From the NCBI RefSeq assembly GCF_009936045.1, contig NZ_QWEQ01000018.1:1-64000 (forward strand): a DNA stretch of 64,000 bases, read 5' to 3'. Below are positions 19,281 to 28,572 of this stretch, piece by piece (position 1 is the first letter of the stretch; every line of letters begins with the position of its first letter). The notes under the pieces are model-generated. The model was given only the letters and a program-made list of their open reading frames with translations, was not told the DNA's origin and searched no databases. The DNA comes from Emergencia sp. 1XD21-10 (GTDB lineage: Bacteria > Bacillota > Clostridia > Peptostreptococcales > Anaerovoracaceae). The translations under genes and the position numbers were made by a program.

Positions 19281-19462
19281 GCCGACATTTTGAACCTAGC
19301 ACTACAGCACCTTTGTACCGGCACTTTTATGTCGATATTTTGGATATTGAAAATCTATGTATATTCTTTCCAGTTTTCAGTTTTTCAGCAAACGGTTTTC
19401 AAAATCATAGACTTTCCATGTAAAAAAGAAGACTCTACCATACATGTTCGGGCAAAATTCCC

Positions 19463-19491
19463 TTTATGATACAGAGAAATCGGGATATAAT
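19463..19491 (+). promoter_or_regulatory. candidate sigmaA promoter
   Basis: A perfect -10 TATAAT (19486-19491) has a weak -35 TTTATG 17 bp upstream. The next ATG is at 19533, preceded by ACGGAGG, so the leader would be about 35 nt. Confidence 0.5.
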
Positions 19492-19532
19492 AGATATCAT
19501 AAAGAAAAGCTTGCAAAACGGAGGTAGCCGGC

Positions 19533-20378
19533 ATGAAGAAGAAACTGCTGACAATAGTTGTAAGCCTCGTAGCATTGGCTGTGTTTATTCGGTCGCCTCT
19601 GTCAAATTATCCGGTAAGTCTGGCGGTTATGAAAATCTACAGCGAAATCCATGCGCGTGACAGCATCATGGAAGAAAAGGGAATCAAGCTTCATATTCCC
19701 GGCGGCAGTGCCGCGAAAGAGAAGAATTGGTATCCCTTTGTGATGACTTTCAATGCCGATGCAGGATTCCAGCGATTTACGGGAGAGTCGAACCTGAAGC
19801 TGACCATCCTGTACAACTTTCCGGCTTTTAATCTTTGGAAAGGCTGCAGCATGGTCTATGATTCAGCTTCGCCGTATTACAACGGGTTTTACGGCGCTTA
19901 TCTGGTTTGCCGCGGAGAAGACGAAACCGTGCCTTACGGCTTCCTGCCTGACGGAAGCCTGGACCCTGAAGCTGCTGCACAAGTGCCCCGGTTTGACTTT
20001 CAGAAACTGGTTTTGCAGGATTTTGGCATCAAAACAGATACGCTGGTCTTTGACTGGAAAATAGAAAAAATCCGGACGAAGGTAGCTTATCTTGGAATTG
20101 ATGGCTGGACGCAGACAGATGCAAGGCTGACGGTCAACGGGATGCAGCACCAAAAAGAAGATTTCCGCAGATCCTATCTGCAGTATGGTCCGCCGGGATA
20201 CCCTTTGCCGGATATCCCGCCAGAAGCAGACTTTGCGCCGGTGGATATGATAGGCAGATTGTACGGCAGGTACTTTGCAGAATGGGACACGTCAATTTTC
20301 TTTTACGTGCTTGCTTCCAATCAAGAAGTACTGGAAAACTGTGACAGGAATATTTTATCCCGCAGCATTCTGCAGTGA
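19533..20378 (+). CDS. membrane-anchored or secreted protein of unknown function
   Basis: A 281-residue protein with an N-terminal hydrophobic segment (residues 3-20, after MKKK) that acts as a signal peptide or anchor. The rest is a soluble extracytoplasmic domain rich in aromatic residues (NWYPFVMTFNADAGFQRF, GYPLPDIPPEADFAPVDMIGRLYGRYFAEWD). I see no lipobox cysteine and no motif I can assign. It has a strong ribosome binding site (CGGAGG) and its own promoter. The DUF1653-like gene starts 30 bp downstream, so the two may share a transcript. Confidence 0.75.
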   Translation: MKKKLLTIVVSLVALAVFIRSPLSNYPVSLAVMKIYSEIHARDSIMEEKGIKLHIPGGSAAKEKNWYPFVMTFNADAGFQRFTGESNLKLTILYNFPAFNLWKGCSMVYDSASPYYNGFYGAYLVCRGEDETVPYGFLPDGSLDPEAAAQVPRFDFQKLVLQDFGIKTDTLVFDWKIEKIRTKVAYLGIDGWTQTDARLTVNGMQHQKEDFRRSYLQYGPPGYPLPDIPPEADFAPVDMIGRLYGRYFAEWDTSIFFYVLASNQEVLENCDRNILSRSILQ

Positions 20379-20408
20379 ATTTATCACACACAACGAGGAG
20401 AAACGAAG

Positions 20409-20666
20409 ATGAATACTATAAAAATCAACGGTATATATCGCCACTTCAAAGGCGACTACTATTTACTGGTTGGCACGGCCAACCACTCAGAGACTGGGGA
20501 GACCTATGCGGTTTATCGAAAACTATACGAAGACTGCGGGCTCTGGATTCGACCTTTGGACATGTTTCTGGAAGAAGTCGATCATGAAAAATATCCTGAT
20601 GTGAAGCAGAAATATCGATTTCAGCTTCAGGAGATAAGCAGCGTAAGAGACGAAAATAACCGTTAA
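20409..20666 (+). CDS. DUF1653-like small protein
   Basis: An 85-residue cytoplasmic protein. The pattern GIYRHFKGDYYLLVGTANHS, then ETGETYAVYRKLYEDCGLWIRPLDMFLEEVD, is that of the DUF1653 family, small proteins of unknown function in many bacteria. The ribosome binding site is AACGAGGAG, eight bases before the ATG. It lies 30 bp downstream of the unknown membrane-anchored protein and is followed by a strong bidirectional terminator. Confidence 0.85.
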   Translation: MNTIKINGIYRHFKGDYYLLVGTANHSETGETYAVYRKLYEDCGLWIRPLDMFLEEVDHEKYPDVKQKYRFQLQEISSVRDENNR

Positions 20667-20751
20667 AACGCCAGTGCTTTCCCCTGCGCTTTTCCGCAAA
20701 TACTGTCCCCCAAAAATAATTCCCATATGAACCGCTGGGCTTTCTTTCTAT

Positions 20752-20796
20752 AAAAAAGGAGCGTGCCGACGAATTATCGTCAGCACGCTCCTTTTT
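20752..20796. terminator. bidirectional terminator
   Basis: AAAAAAGGAGCGTGC pairs with GCACGCTCCTTTTT around a 16-nt loop that is itself complementary (GACGA/TCGTC). The symmetric A and T runs serve both the plus-strand DUF1653 gene and the minus-strand 5'-nucleotidase gene, whose stop codon overlaps its T-run. Confidence 0.92.
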
Positions 20797-22723
20797 ATCT
20801 TCGACTGAACATCATATCTTTCTTTCGAATTGGGTTTTTCCCATATCGAAGTCGCTTAATCAGTTTGACAATCAGCACAAGAATCAGTGCTATAATAGCT
20901 ATAACCAGTATTGCTGCTGCAATCATCATTCTGAAAAACTTATTAGGCTTCTTGAAAATATCCTCCAGAGTCTTACTGTCCTCAAGCACTTTTCTCCCCT
21001 CAGGCACCCCATACTTTTCAGTGATTTCCTGGGGATCCATAGAGTCCAGATAGGATGCCAACGCATACCACTCTTTCAGCTCACTTCCATTTTTATCGTA
21101 AATAATGTGATCTTCAAAATCAGTGATTTCCACTCCATTTTTATCTTTTGGCACAACCGACAAAAGACCGTAAGACATGGAGTTAACCGTGCCTAGCATT
21201 TGCGCCGAATAAAGGTCAGCAACCACCCGGTACAACTTGTCGGACTCGGGCTCAGTGGTATTTCCTTCTTCGTCCAGCACTTTAATATCAAAGGCTCTGT
21301 TTAAAATCAGTCTATTCGGATTATACGTGTAGGTCAGACCGCTGAAATAAAGTCTTGCAGGACTCATGATTTCAGAAACGGATATATCGATTTCAGCCGC
21401 CAGTTTCAGTTCATCCCCTGTCAAATACACGCTGACCAGCGGATAGCCTGCAACACCATCTTTTCCCGTGCCTAAAGACAGCGCGTTGAATGCGTCAGCT
21501 ACAGTAACTCTTCCTCTCGAAAAAGAGCCTCTGATAACACCAGCCGGCGCCACCGCAACATCTACTGGTACATAATTTTTACCCTCCGTCCTGCGCACAC
21601 CATACACATAGGAGTCAGCAATGAGATTGCCCAAAGCATCCTCTCCCTGCTCCTGTCCAAAAACGTCAATCCCCGTAAAATCTACTGGATTGCTGACTAA
21701 AGTTTGATCCCAGCTATAACCGTAGAGGTTGAAATATTTCCTGTCTGCCAGTTTCTTGAATTTGTTTACTGCATCTGCAGTTTTCTTATTCTCCTTAATT
21801 TTGTTATCAAGAGGAATCAGTTCATAGTCATCAAGTTGGTAGTCGTCTCCCTTTTTCACAAAGGTCACGGCACCCAATTTTTCGTTGTACTGTCCGCAGG
21901 AAGCGATTACTGTATCACCCTTTATAATTGGCTGCGAAAACTCAGTGTGACTGTGTCCACTGATAATCAAATCAATGCCCTCTACTGATTCTGCCAGAAT
22001 TTCATCCTCGGAAGCTTCCGGATTTGCTGAGGTACCGCTGTGGGAAATGCATACAATCAGATCAGCCTCCTCCTTGCTCTCTATCTGCTCTACGACAGCC
22101 CGCGCGGTTTCCACAGGATCCTTAAAATAAGTACCGCTTTCCGGCGCATAGCTTGCCGATTCCTTTCCGAAAATACCGAAAACAGCTACTTTGACACCGC
22201 CGCGAACAAAGACCTGATACGTCTGATTGACCCCATATTCATTCATGGCCTTTTGAAGATTTTCTCCATCAGCGCGCAAAGCTTCTTCCCCAAGGGTTTG
22301 CTCCCAGTCTATGTTAGAAATCACCAGCGCCGGCACTTTATCTTTGGAAGTCTTTGCCGTGCGGAGCATTTTTGCAAGACCTTTTGAACGATAGTCAAAC
22401 TCATGATTACCAAAGGTGGTCGCATCATATCCCACAGCTCCCATCATCCGAAGTTCACTTGCCTCTTGTTTGAAAATGGTCTGAAAAGGTGTGCCCATGG
22501 AAAAATCTCCCGCATCAAAAACGAAAGTCTGGGCATTTTCTTTCTTTTTCCCATCGATAACAGTCTTGATCTTCGCAAATTTTTCAAGATGGGAATGCAT
22601 GTCGTGGGAAAATACGATGGAAATCGCATCATTTCCCACTGTGTCCGCCAAAGCTGTCGACGGAACAATCATCATCAGGGTCATACAAAGGACCAGTGCT
22701 TTTGCCAGTATTTTTTTCATCAT
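20795..22723 (-). CDS. surface-anchored 5'-nucleotidase / metallophosphoesterase
   Basis: Extracytoplasmic 5'-nucleotidase-family enzyme of 642 residues, likely to dephosphorylate nucleotides for salvage. An N-terminal signal peptide ends near ALADTV. The calcineurin-like metal site is visible as FSHDMHSHL, DAGDFSMGTPFQ, TFGNHEFDYR and SGHSHTEF. The C-terminal 5'-nucleotidase domain spans about residues 330-540. A late membrane segment (about 596-620, IAAAILVIAIIALILVLIV) followed by a basic tail anchors it to the membrane in place of LPXTG. It is monocistronic. Confidence 0.9.
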   Translation of the reverse strand: MMKKILAKALVLCMTLMMIVPSTALADTVGNDAISIVFSHDMHSHLEKFAKIKTVIDGKKKENAQTFVFDAGDFSMGTPFQTIFKQEASELRMMGAVGYDATTFGNHEFDYRSKGLAKMLRTAKTSKDKVPALVISNIDWEQTLGEEALRADGENLQKAMNEYGVNQTYQVFVRGGVKVAVFGIFGKESASYAPESGTYFKDPVETARAVVEQIESKEEADLIVCISHSGTSANPEASEDEILAESVEGIDLIISGHSHTEFSQPIIKGDTVIASCGQYNEKLGAVTFVKKGDDYQLDDYELIPLDNKIKENKKTADAVNKFKKLADRKYFNLYGYSWDQTLVSNPVDFTGIDVFGQEQGEDALGNLIADSYVYGVRRTEGKNYVPVDVAVAPAGVIRGSFSRGRVTVADAFNALSLGTGKDGVAGYPLVSVYLTGDELKLAAEIDISVSEIMSPARLYFSGLTYTYNPNRLILNRAFDIKVLDEEGNTTEPESDKLYRVVADLYSAQMLGTVNSMSYGLLSVVPKDKNGVEITDFEDHIIYDKNGSELKEWYALASYLDSMDPQEITEKYGVPEGRKVLEDSKTLEDIFKKPNKFFRMMIAAAILVIAIIALILVLIVKLIKRLRYGKNPIRKKDMMFSRR

Positions 22724-22776
22724 ATTGCCTCATATTCTCTGTTTACCGGATTTTATCCGATTTTTTGTCTATTTTA

Positions 22777-23028
22777 TCACAGTTTGTCGAATTGTGCCAC
22801 CAGTAGTTCTTTCTTCTCTTTAGAAAGCTTCTTGATAGCAGCCTCTCTGCGCATAGCCTCTTCCTTGGTTTCAAATTCTTCAAAGTATACCAGGGTCACT
22901 GGGCGCCTTCCTCTTGTGTACTTAGCGCCCTTTCCGCTGTTATGAGCTTTTTCTCTGCGTTTAAGATTTGTAGTGTAACCCGTATACAGGCTGCCGTCGC
23001 TGCACCGCACCATATAGGTATAATTCAT
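22777..23028 (-). CDS. GIY-YIG domain protein (UPF0213/YhbQ-like)
   Basis: An 83-residue stand-alone GIY-YIG nuclease-fold protein. The motifs [21 protein letters not shown] (read YTYMV and YTGYT for the two GIY/YIG halves) and [22 protein letters not shown] match the small YhbQ/YazA group. Cellular role is unsettled; some members act on nucleic acids. The ATG is preceded by GAGGTG. It lies between the 5'-nucleotidase and a divergently transcribed membrane protein gene. Confidence 0.88.
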   Translation of the reverse strand: MNYTYMVRCSDGSLYTGYTTNLKRREKAHNSGKGAKYTRGRRPVTLVYFEEFETKEEAMRREAAIKKLSKEKKELLVAQFDKL

Positions 23029-23157
23029 AAATCCACCTCGTACTCTCTACACAGTATATCACAAAATAACAAAAAAGACCTGGTATATTTTCCTCCAACT
23101 TTCAGACAATAGAAACAACTAATACGCTATTGAAAATTCTATTGTATAGGAGGATTT

Positions 23158-23949
23158 ATGACTGATTACCCACTTCTGATTGCTCTTTTTTCTGTTCCGT
23201 TTCTTCTGGGCAGGCTGCGCACCTTCCGGAAAGGTCTCGTTACAAGCCTGTTTATACTGCTACTCTTTCTGGGAAATGGCAGTCTTTTGACGCTTATCAT
23301 TCCTATCAGCAGCGCTGTATTTCTTTTTTTCATGGAAAGAAAAAGGGCAGTCCCTGCAAGAGAGCAATCTGCCTTTGTAAAAAATCCTTTTTCCTTTATG
23401 ATGACTATATTTCTCATTTCTATGGCAATTTTCTGCGCTTTTGGAGATGCGTTCTATCACTATGGGTTGTTTCTGTCACTAGATGAAAAAATCCTTGCCT
23501 TGGGAAAACAGTGTGCAGGCTTTGGTCTTCTGTTAGGTCCTCTTGTTCTTGGAAATCGGTGTGACCGCAAAGGACCTTTCAGCGCCGCAGTTTTTCTCTC
23601 CCTGTCGGCAGAGCTTTCCATCCTTTTCGCCGGAACCGCTCAAAGCAGCGCTTTGCTCTTTGTCATCGGAAATTTTCTTCTATCTTTTTCTATTTCCGGC
23701 TTTTTCGTGCTCATGCCTTTGCTTTTTTCTGCATTCTACGGACAAGAGAATTTTCTTCGCATGTATCCCGTCTCAGCGGCAAGCGCCGCCCTTTGCTGGG
23801 GAGTTTTTAGATATTTCTACATCAGTGACTGGTCAAAATCAGTAAGTCCGGCGTCCTTCCTTTTGAGTCTTTTGATTCTCATTGTCGTCTCTTCCTTTTG
23901 CGTCTTTCACGCCTGGAAAAGAAGACTGGTTTTAGTACAGCCGATTTAG
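23158..23949 (+). CDS. polytopic membrane protein of unknown function
   Basis: A 263-residue, very hydrophobic protein with about eight predicted membrane segments and few charged residues. A short basic loop (FMERKRAVPAREQSAF) is near residue 65 and a basic C-terminal tail (HAWKRRLVL) follows. It has the look of half a major-facilitator-type transporter, but I see no diagnostic motif. The ribosome binding site is TAGGAGG, six bases before the ATG. Its end overlaps the convergent AI-2E-family gene by 4 bp. Confidence 0.7.
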   Translation: MTDYPLLIALFSVPFLLGRLRTFRKGLVTSLFILLLFLGNGSLLTLIIPISSAVFLFFMERKRAVPAREQSAFVKNPFSFMMTIFLISMAIFCAFGDAFYHYGLFLSLDEKILALGKQCAGFGLLLGPLVLGNRCDRKGPFSAAVFLSLSAELSILFAGTAQSSALLFVIGNFLLSFSISGFFVLMPLLFSAFYGQENFLRMYPVSAASAALCWGVFRYFYISDWSKSVSPASFLLSLLILIVVSSFCVFHAWKRRLVLVQPI

Positions 23950-25145
23950 ACCTGCCTGTCCTTTTTTATCAGAAGGACCTCTTCAGCAAATTCAGCTTTT
24001 TCCTGCCATTTTTCTGGCGATACATTGTTTTCAGCCAGCCTGTTCTTCACGTAAAGTCTAAACAGGGCATACAGCACAGAGCAAATCGGAATGAAGATAA
24101 TCATGCCGGCAACACCCATCAGGTTTCCACCTACAGTAATAGCAACCAGAACCCAAATCGACGGAAGGCCAATGGAACCGCCTACTACGTGCGGATAAAT
24201 CAAATTTCCTTCTATTTGCTGCAGCACCAAAAACATAGCTAAAAAAATCAGAGCTTTCAGCGGGCTTACCATGAGAATCAGAAGCACACCGATTGCACAG
24301 CCGATAAACGCTCCCACCATAGGAATGAGTGCTGTAAATGCAATCAGTACAGAAATCAGCATAGCATACGGCAGCCCGAAAATTGTCATCGTCACAAAAA
24401 ACATTAGACCCAAAATGCAGGCTTCCAGGCACTGTCCGGAAATGAATTTTGAAAAAGTCTTACTGGACAGGCCCAGTACATAAAGAACCTTGTCTGCAGT
24501 CTGCTCTTTCAAAAACGCATAGAGAATCTGCCTGCCCTGTCCTGCCAGTTTTTCTTTTGCCATAAGAATATATACCGCAAAGACAAAGCCAATGAAAAAG
24601 CTAACAAGCGCCCCGATGATATTGCTCACGGTGCTGATTCCGCTGTTTATCATAGTTGTTGCGGCATCTTGAATCAGTACAGAAACCTTTTGCACAATTT
24701 CACCCCAGTCAACCGCTAGCTGCTCTGAAATATTCTGTACCACACGAAAATAGCCCATATTTGCACTAATCCATTCCTGTACTGTATTAAACGCTACTGG
24801 CAGCTGCTCTGCAATACTCATCATGGTTTCCGAAAGCTGCGGAATGATGATATACATGGCAACTACAATAATGCCAAGAACCAGCGTCAGCGTCACCAGA
24901 AAAGAAACTGCTCTGCTGCCCTTTTTCTTTCTGCTTTCACCACGAAAAAGTCTGTTCTCAATCTTTGTCATAGGCACGTTAAGCACAAATGCAATACAAG
25001 CACCCAATATAAACGGAAATGTAACGTCAAGAACACTGCCCAAAGATTCCATTACAAGTCCAATATTTTTCACACCCAAATAAAACAAAATGCACGCAAA
25101 TGCAATGAGTATGGTCGTTTTTATGTTTTTCTTATTCCAGTCCAA
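23946..25145 (-). CDS. AI-2E family (PF01594) transporter
   Basis: A 399-residue inner membrane protein of the AI-2E/YdiK/YtvI superfamily. Two N-terminal segments (TTILIAFACILFYLGV, FPFILGACIAFVLNVPM) precede a variable extracytoplasmic region of about residues 95-190. The conserved C-terminal block follows (YAMLISVLIAFTALIPMVGAFIG, then QQIEGNLIYPHVVGGSIGLP). Family members export various small molecules or act as Na+/H+ antiporters; the substrate cannot be read from sequence. It is monocistronic and convergent with the unknown membrane protein. Confidence 0.88.
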   Translation of the reverse strand: MDWNKKNIKTTILIAFACILFYLGVKNIGLVMESLGSVLDVTFPFILGACIAFVLNVPMTKIENRLFRGESRKKKGSRAVSFLVTLTLVLGIIVVAMYIIIPQLSETMMSIAEQLPVAFNTVQEWISANMGYFRVVQNISEQLAVDWGEIVQKVSVLIQDAATTMINSGISTVSNIIGALVSFFIGFVFAVYILMAKEKLAGQGRQILYAFLKEQTADKVLYVLGLSSKTFSKFISGQCLEACILGLMFFVTMTIFGLPYAMLISVLIAFTALIPMVGAFIGCAIGVLLILMVSPLKALIFLAMFLVLQQIEGNLIYPHVVGGSIGLPSIWVLVAITVGGNLMGVAGMIIFIPICSVLYALFRLYVKNRLAENNVSPEKWQEKAEFAEEVLLIKKDRQV

Positions 25146-25325
25146 ATTTTATTCCCCCTCGTTTCGTTCCTGGCTTATTAACCTTGTTCACAGCCTCATA
25201 CACAATATAATATATTTTAGCACAGAGGCAGGGAATCAGTAAAGGGGTTCTGCGCCAACTTCGATACTATTTTCCCAAGATTTTGCGTTCCTTCTGCTTC
25301 AAAGCAGCCCGCAGGGCGCACAAGA

Positions 25326-25377
25326 AAAAAGCAGCCGTTCTGACAGGCGGTTCTTCCCGTCACCAAAAGGCTGCTTT
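25326..25377 (-). terminator. probable terminator after copA
   Basis: On the minus strand AAAGCAGCC and GGCTGCTTT form a 9-bp stem with a 32-nt loop, followed by TTTCTTG. It lies 29 bp after the copA stop. The gap from 25146 to 25405 holds nothing else I recognise. Confidence 0.65.
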
Positions 25378-25405
25378 CTTTCATTTTTCCGCAAGCGGCG
25401 CGATG

Positions 25406-27949
25406 CTATCTTACCAGCTCGTAGCCCGCATCCTTTACCACTGCTTCAAAAGCATCCATGGAAATTTCCTTTTCGCTTTCTACGCTGGCAATACCGGATT
25501 CCAGATTAACCTCAGCCGTAACACCTTCCATTGCGTTAAGAGCATCAGCCATGTGTTTCTGGCAATGCTGACACATCATGCCTTTAATCATCAGTTCATA
25601 TTTCATTTTTTCTTTCCTCCTTATTTCCTCAGCACCTGTGCAAGAAGCAGCCGGTGCGGATAATCGTTTTACTTTAAAATTTCTAAGACGCAGTGCATTG
25701 AGCACTACACATACACTGGACAGGCTCATGGCAGCCGCCCCAATCATCGGCGACAGTTTCAGACCGAACATCGGATACCAAATTCCCGCCGCAACAGGAA
25801 TACCGATAACGTTATAGAAAAATGCCCAGAACAGATTTTCTTTGATGTTTCGAATGACCGCTTTGGAAAGCTTTACGGCAGTCACTGCATCCAAAAGATC
25901 ATTTCTCATCAGCACAGCGTCCGCACTTTCAATAGCAACGTCGGTTCCCGCACCGATAGCGATACCGATATCTGCTTTGGCAAGCGCTGGTGCATCGTTG
26001 ATACCGTCACCAATCATGGCAACCTTATGACCTTCAGCCTGCAGTCCTGCAATATGCTTTTCTTTGTCGCTAGGCAAAACCTCTGCAATAACCTTTGGAA
26101 TCTGCAGCCTTTTTCGTAAGGCTTCCGCCGTCCGTTTATTATCTCCCGTCAGCATGACCACATCAATCTTCATCTCTGCAAAAGCATCTATCGCCGCTTT
26201 ACTGCTTTCCTTTTCCACATCGGCGACAGCAATGATGCCGATTATACTCTTTTCTTCAGCAAAAATCAGCGGCGTTTTTCCCTGGTCGGAAAGAACGCCC
26301 AGTTTATCTTCAATACCCTCTGTTGAAATTCCAGACTCTTTCATCAGTGCAGCATTTCCCGCAAAGTATTTCTTTCCGTCGATGACAGCCTTTACGCCTC
26401 TTCCAAATACCGCCTCAAAGCCTTCGGCTGCTTCCTGCTGCACCTGTCTTTCTTTTGCATACTCCATCACAGCTTCCGCCAGTGGATGTTCGCTTCCTGC
26501 CTCTAAAGTCGCTGCAATTTTTGTAAGTTCTTCCTCGCTCATACCAAAGGCAGCAATATCCGTTACCTTTGGTTTTCCCTCTGTAATGGTGCCTGTTTTA
26601 TCCATAACAACAGTGTCAATACTGTGCGCCGTTTCCAGTGCCTGGCCGGATTTGATGAGAATACCGTTTTCGGCGCCTTTTCCGGTTCCAACCATAATTG
26701 CTACCGGCGTTGCAAGCCCCAGTGCGCACGGGCAGGAAATCACCAGAATAGAAATGCCGATAGATAGCGCAAACTCAAAGCCATACCCTGCAATCATCCA
26801 TATAACTGCAGCAATGATAGCGATAGCAATAACTGTCGGTACAAAAACTCCTGCGATTTTATCCGCCATTCTGGCGATAGGCGCTTTGCTGGCACTGGCC
26901 TCTTCAACTAAACGAATAATCTGGCTGATGGTGGTATCTTCCCCCACTTTGTCACAGCGCACTTTGATAAAACCGGTTTTGTTGATTGTCGCAGAAACTG
27001 CTCTGTCACCAGGCTGCTTTTCTACCGGAATGCTCTCGCCTGTAATAGCAGACTCATCAACACTGGTTGTTCCACTGATAATTTCACCGTCTGCAGCGAT
27101 GCTTTCGCCCGGTCTTACGACCAGAATATCTCCTTGCATCAGTGCACTGGTTTCAATACTGATTTCTTTTCCGTCCCTCTCTACTGTAGCTGTTTTCGGT
27201 GCCAGATTCATCAGCTTTTCGATAGCTTGACTGGTCTTTCCTTTGGAACGGGTTTCCATATATTTCCCTACTGTAATCAAGGTCAGAATCATGGCTGCAG
27301 ATTCAAAATAAATATCCCCTGCATAGTGATGTACCAGCGCCATATCTGCCGTCTCAAAGCCGTGAACAATACGAAAGATTGCAAAGGTTCCGTAAAGAAT
27401 CGCTGCCGAAGCCCCCATAGCAATGAGACTGTCCATGTTGGGGTTTCCTCTGAAAAGACTTGGAAATCCCTTGAGAAAGTATTTCCGGTTCAAAAACACG
27501 ATCGGTATGAGAAACAGCACCTGTGCCAGTATATTGGTCAAAGGATGCTCCATATCCATATGATGACCTGTCAGCATTGGCCCCATGGAAAAACACATCA
27601 TGGGTATCAGAAGCGCCACCGACCAAATTAATCTTTGCTTCATCTGTTTGGTTTCATCAAGCGCAGCCTTAGATGCACTGCCATTACTGCCCCCGCGGGC
27701 TGCGCCGTTTCCTGCGCCGCCCTCAGCACTTTTCCCTCCATCGTCAACAAATGCGCCATAGCCAGCTTTTTCAACTGCTGTAATAATTCCTTCCGTATCC
27801 AGCTGTTTTTCATCGTATTCGACCTGCATAGTGCCTGTCAAAAGATTAACGCTGACCTCCTGACTGCCCGCAAGCTTCGTCACAGTCTTTTCTACTCTGG
27901 ATGAGCATGCCGAGCAGGTCATTCCCGTCACTCTAAATTTTTCTTTCAT
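25406..27949 (-). CDS. copA: Cu(+)-exporting P1B-type ATPase with C-terminal CopZ-like domain
   Basis: Copper efflux ATPase of 847 residues. An N-terminal HMA domain (GMTCSAC at 9-15) is followed by a Gly/Ala/Ser-rich linker and eight membrane segments. The phosphatase loop has [15 protein letters not shown], the transport site is CPC at 406-408, the phosphorylation motif is DKTGT at 450-454, and SEHPLAEA and [10 protein letters not shown] follow. The last 66 residues (from 782) are a second complete HMA domain with GMMCQHC, resembling the chaperone CopZ. A perfect AAGGAGG site and ATG sit exactly at that junction. It starts 6 bp after csoR, in one operon. Confidence 0.95.
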   Translation of the reverse strand: MKEKFRVTGMTCSACSSRVEKTVTKLAGSQEVSVNLLTGTMQVEYDEKQLDTEGIITAVEKAGYGAFVDDGGKSAEGGAGNGAARGGSNGSASKAALDETKQMKQRLIWSVALLIPMMCFSMGPMLTGHHMDMEHPLTNILAQVLFLIPIVFLNRKYFLKGFPSLFRGNPNMDSLIAMGASAAILYGTFAIFRIVHGFETADMALVHHYAGDIYFESAAMILTLITVGKYMETRSKGKTSQAIEKLMNLAPKTATVERDGKEISIETSALMQGDILVVRPGESIAADGEIISGTTSVDESAITGESIPVEKQPGDRAVSATINKTGFIKVRCDKVGEDTTISQIIRLVEEASASKAPIARMADKIAGVFVPTVIAIAIIAAVIWMIAGYGFEFALSIGISILVISCPCALGLATPVAIMVGTGKGAENGILIKSGQALETAHSIDTVVMDKTGTITEGKPKVTDIAAFGMSEEELTKIAATLEAGSEHPLAEAVMEYAKERQVQQEAAEGFEAVFGRGVKAVIDGKKYFAGNAALMKESGISTEGIEDKLGVLSDQGKTPLIFAEEKSIIGIIAVADVEKESSKAAIDAFAEMKIDVVMLTGDNKRTAEALRKRLQIPKVIAEVLPSDKEKHIAGLQAEGHKVAMIGDGINDAPALAKADIGIAIGAGTDVAIESADAVLMRNDLLDAVTAVKLSKAVIRNIKENLFWAFFYNVIGIPVAAGIWYPMFGLKLSPMIGAAAMSLSSVCVVLNALRLRNFKVKRLSAPAASCTGAEEIRRKEKMKYELMIKGMMCQHCQKHMADALNAMEGVTAEVNLESGIASVESEKEISMDAFEAVVKDAGYELVR
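25604..25622 (-). promoter_or_regulatory. internal ribosome binding site and start for a CopZ-like product inside copA
   Basis: AAGGAGG (25616-25622) lies nine bases before an in-frame ATG (25604-25606) within copA. Translation from it would give a free 66-residue HMA protein ([19 protein letters not shown]...) ending at 25406. Separate chaperone production is inferred, not shown. Confidence 0.5.
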
Positions 27950-27954
27950 AACTA

Positions 27955-28263
27955 TTACCTCATCAGTTTATGCAGGGTATCGCAAAGCTCGTCGACCATC
28001 TTGCTGCCGCCCTGCTTCACATCTTCCACTACACACGATTTAATATGTGCAGAAAGCAAAACTTTATTAAAAGAATTGATTGCAGCGCTGACGGAAGCTA
28101 CCTGATTGACAATGTCAATACAGTATCTGTCTTCCTCTACCATCTTTCTGATTCCACGAATCTGTCCCTCTATCCGTGCTAATCTATTGATTAAATCCTT
28201 TAATTCTGCTTCTTCTCTGTGTTTGACACGCTCAGAGCAAGCAGAGCATGATTTTTCGCTCAT
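27955..28263 (-). CDS. csoR: copper-sensing repressor CsoR
   Basis: A 102-residue all-helical metal-sensing repressor. The Cu(I) ligand set C-x-H-x-x-C is visible as Cys in [10 protein letters not shown] and His and Cys in [11 protein letters not shown], with the [12 protein letters not shown] signature before it. An N-terminal [12 protein letters not shown] extension adds two cysteines, common in this family. The ATG is preceded by ACAGGAGG. copA follows after 5 bp. A dyad operator overlaps the promoter, so copper should derepress csoR-copA. Confidence 0.95.
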   Translation of the reverse strand: MSEKSCSACSERVKHREEAELKDLINRLARIEGQIRGIRKMVEEDRYCIDIVNQVASVSAAINSFNKVLLSAHIKSCVVEDVKQGGSKMVDELCDTLHKLMR

Positions 28264-28294
28264 AATGCGCCTCCTGTTTTCTCGTGATACATAT

Positions 28295-28324
28295 AGTATA
28301 CCCCTGTATGGTATATTAAATCAA
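28295..28324 (-). promoter_or_regulatory. csoR-copA promoter with CsoR operator
   Basis: On the minus strand TTGATT (28319-28324), an 18-bp spacer and TATACT (28295-28300) form the promoter. The dyad TATACC, 7 bp, GGTATA (28297-28315), with a C/G tract, lies in the spacer and over the -10. It matches the known CsoR operator pattern. Confidence 0.8.
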
Positions 28325-28340
28325 GTATTTTTTCTCGCCT

Positions 28341-28563
28341 GTGCATATATTTCGTAAAAATCCTCTAACTATGCACGCAGGTGTGCATAGAATTAGAAAA
28401 AAGCAAAAAAATATGCACTTTTGAGCTGTTTCACGCTGATTCATCTACTGAATCTGCGATATTTCATTCCCAAAAATGCATATATTTCTTGTATAGTCCG
28501 AAAATATGCACATTCTCCGAGAAAATTATGCATATTTTTAAAGAAAATGGCGATTCTATGTAC
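28341..28563. repeat. array A: four inverted TATGCAC pairs at 29-bp offset
   Basis: The 309-bp gap between the thioesterase stop and csoR holds no gene beyond the csoR promoter. It contains GTGCATA or ATGCATA at 28341, 28383, 28476 and 28528. Each is followed exactly 29 bp later by TATGCAC (28370, 28412, 28505) or TATGTAC (28557). Pair-to-pair distances are 42, 93 and 52 bp, close to whole helical turns. The sequence between the words is not conserved. Function is unknown. Confidence 0.75.
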
Positions 28564-28572
28564 ACCTTAGAG

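Noticed and set aside
19276-19341. Three degenerate direct repeats like TTTGTGCCGACATTTT in the gap after the cysteine-rich gene
   Set aside because: Offsets are irregular (36 and 14 bp), copies differ at several positions and there is no inverted pairing, so they do not belong with arrays A-E.
26064-27230. A 388-codon plus-strand open frame opposite copA
   Set aside because: It is antisense to a well-conserved P-type ATPase gene, has no ribosome binding site, and its protein has a mirror-frame composition rich in Ser, Ala and Ile.
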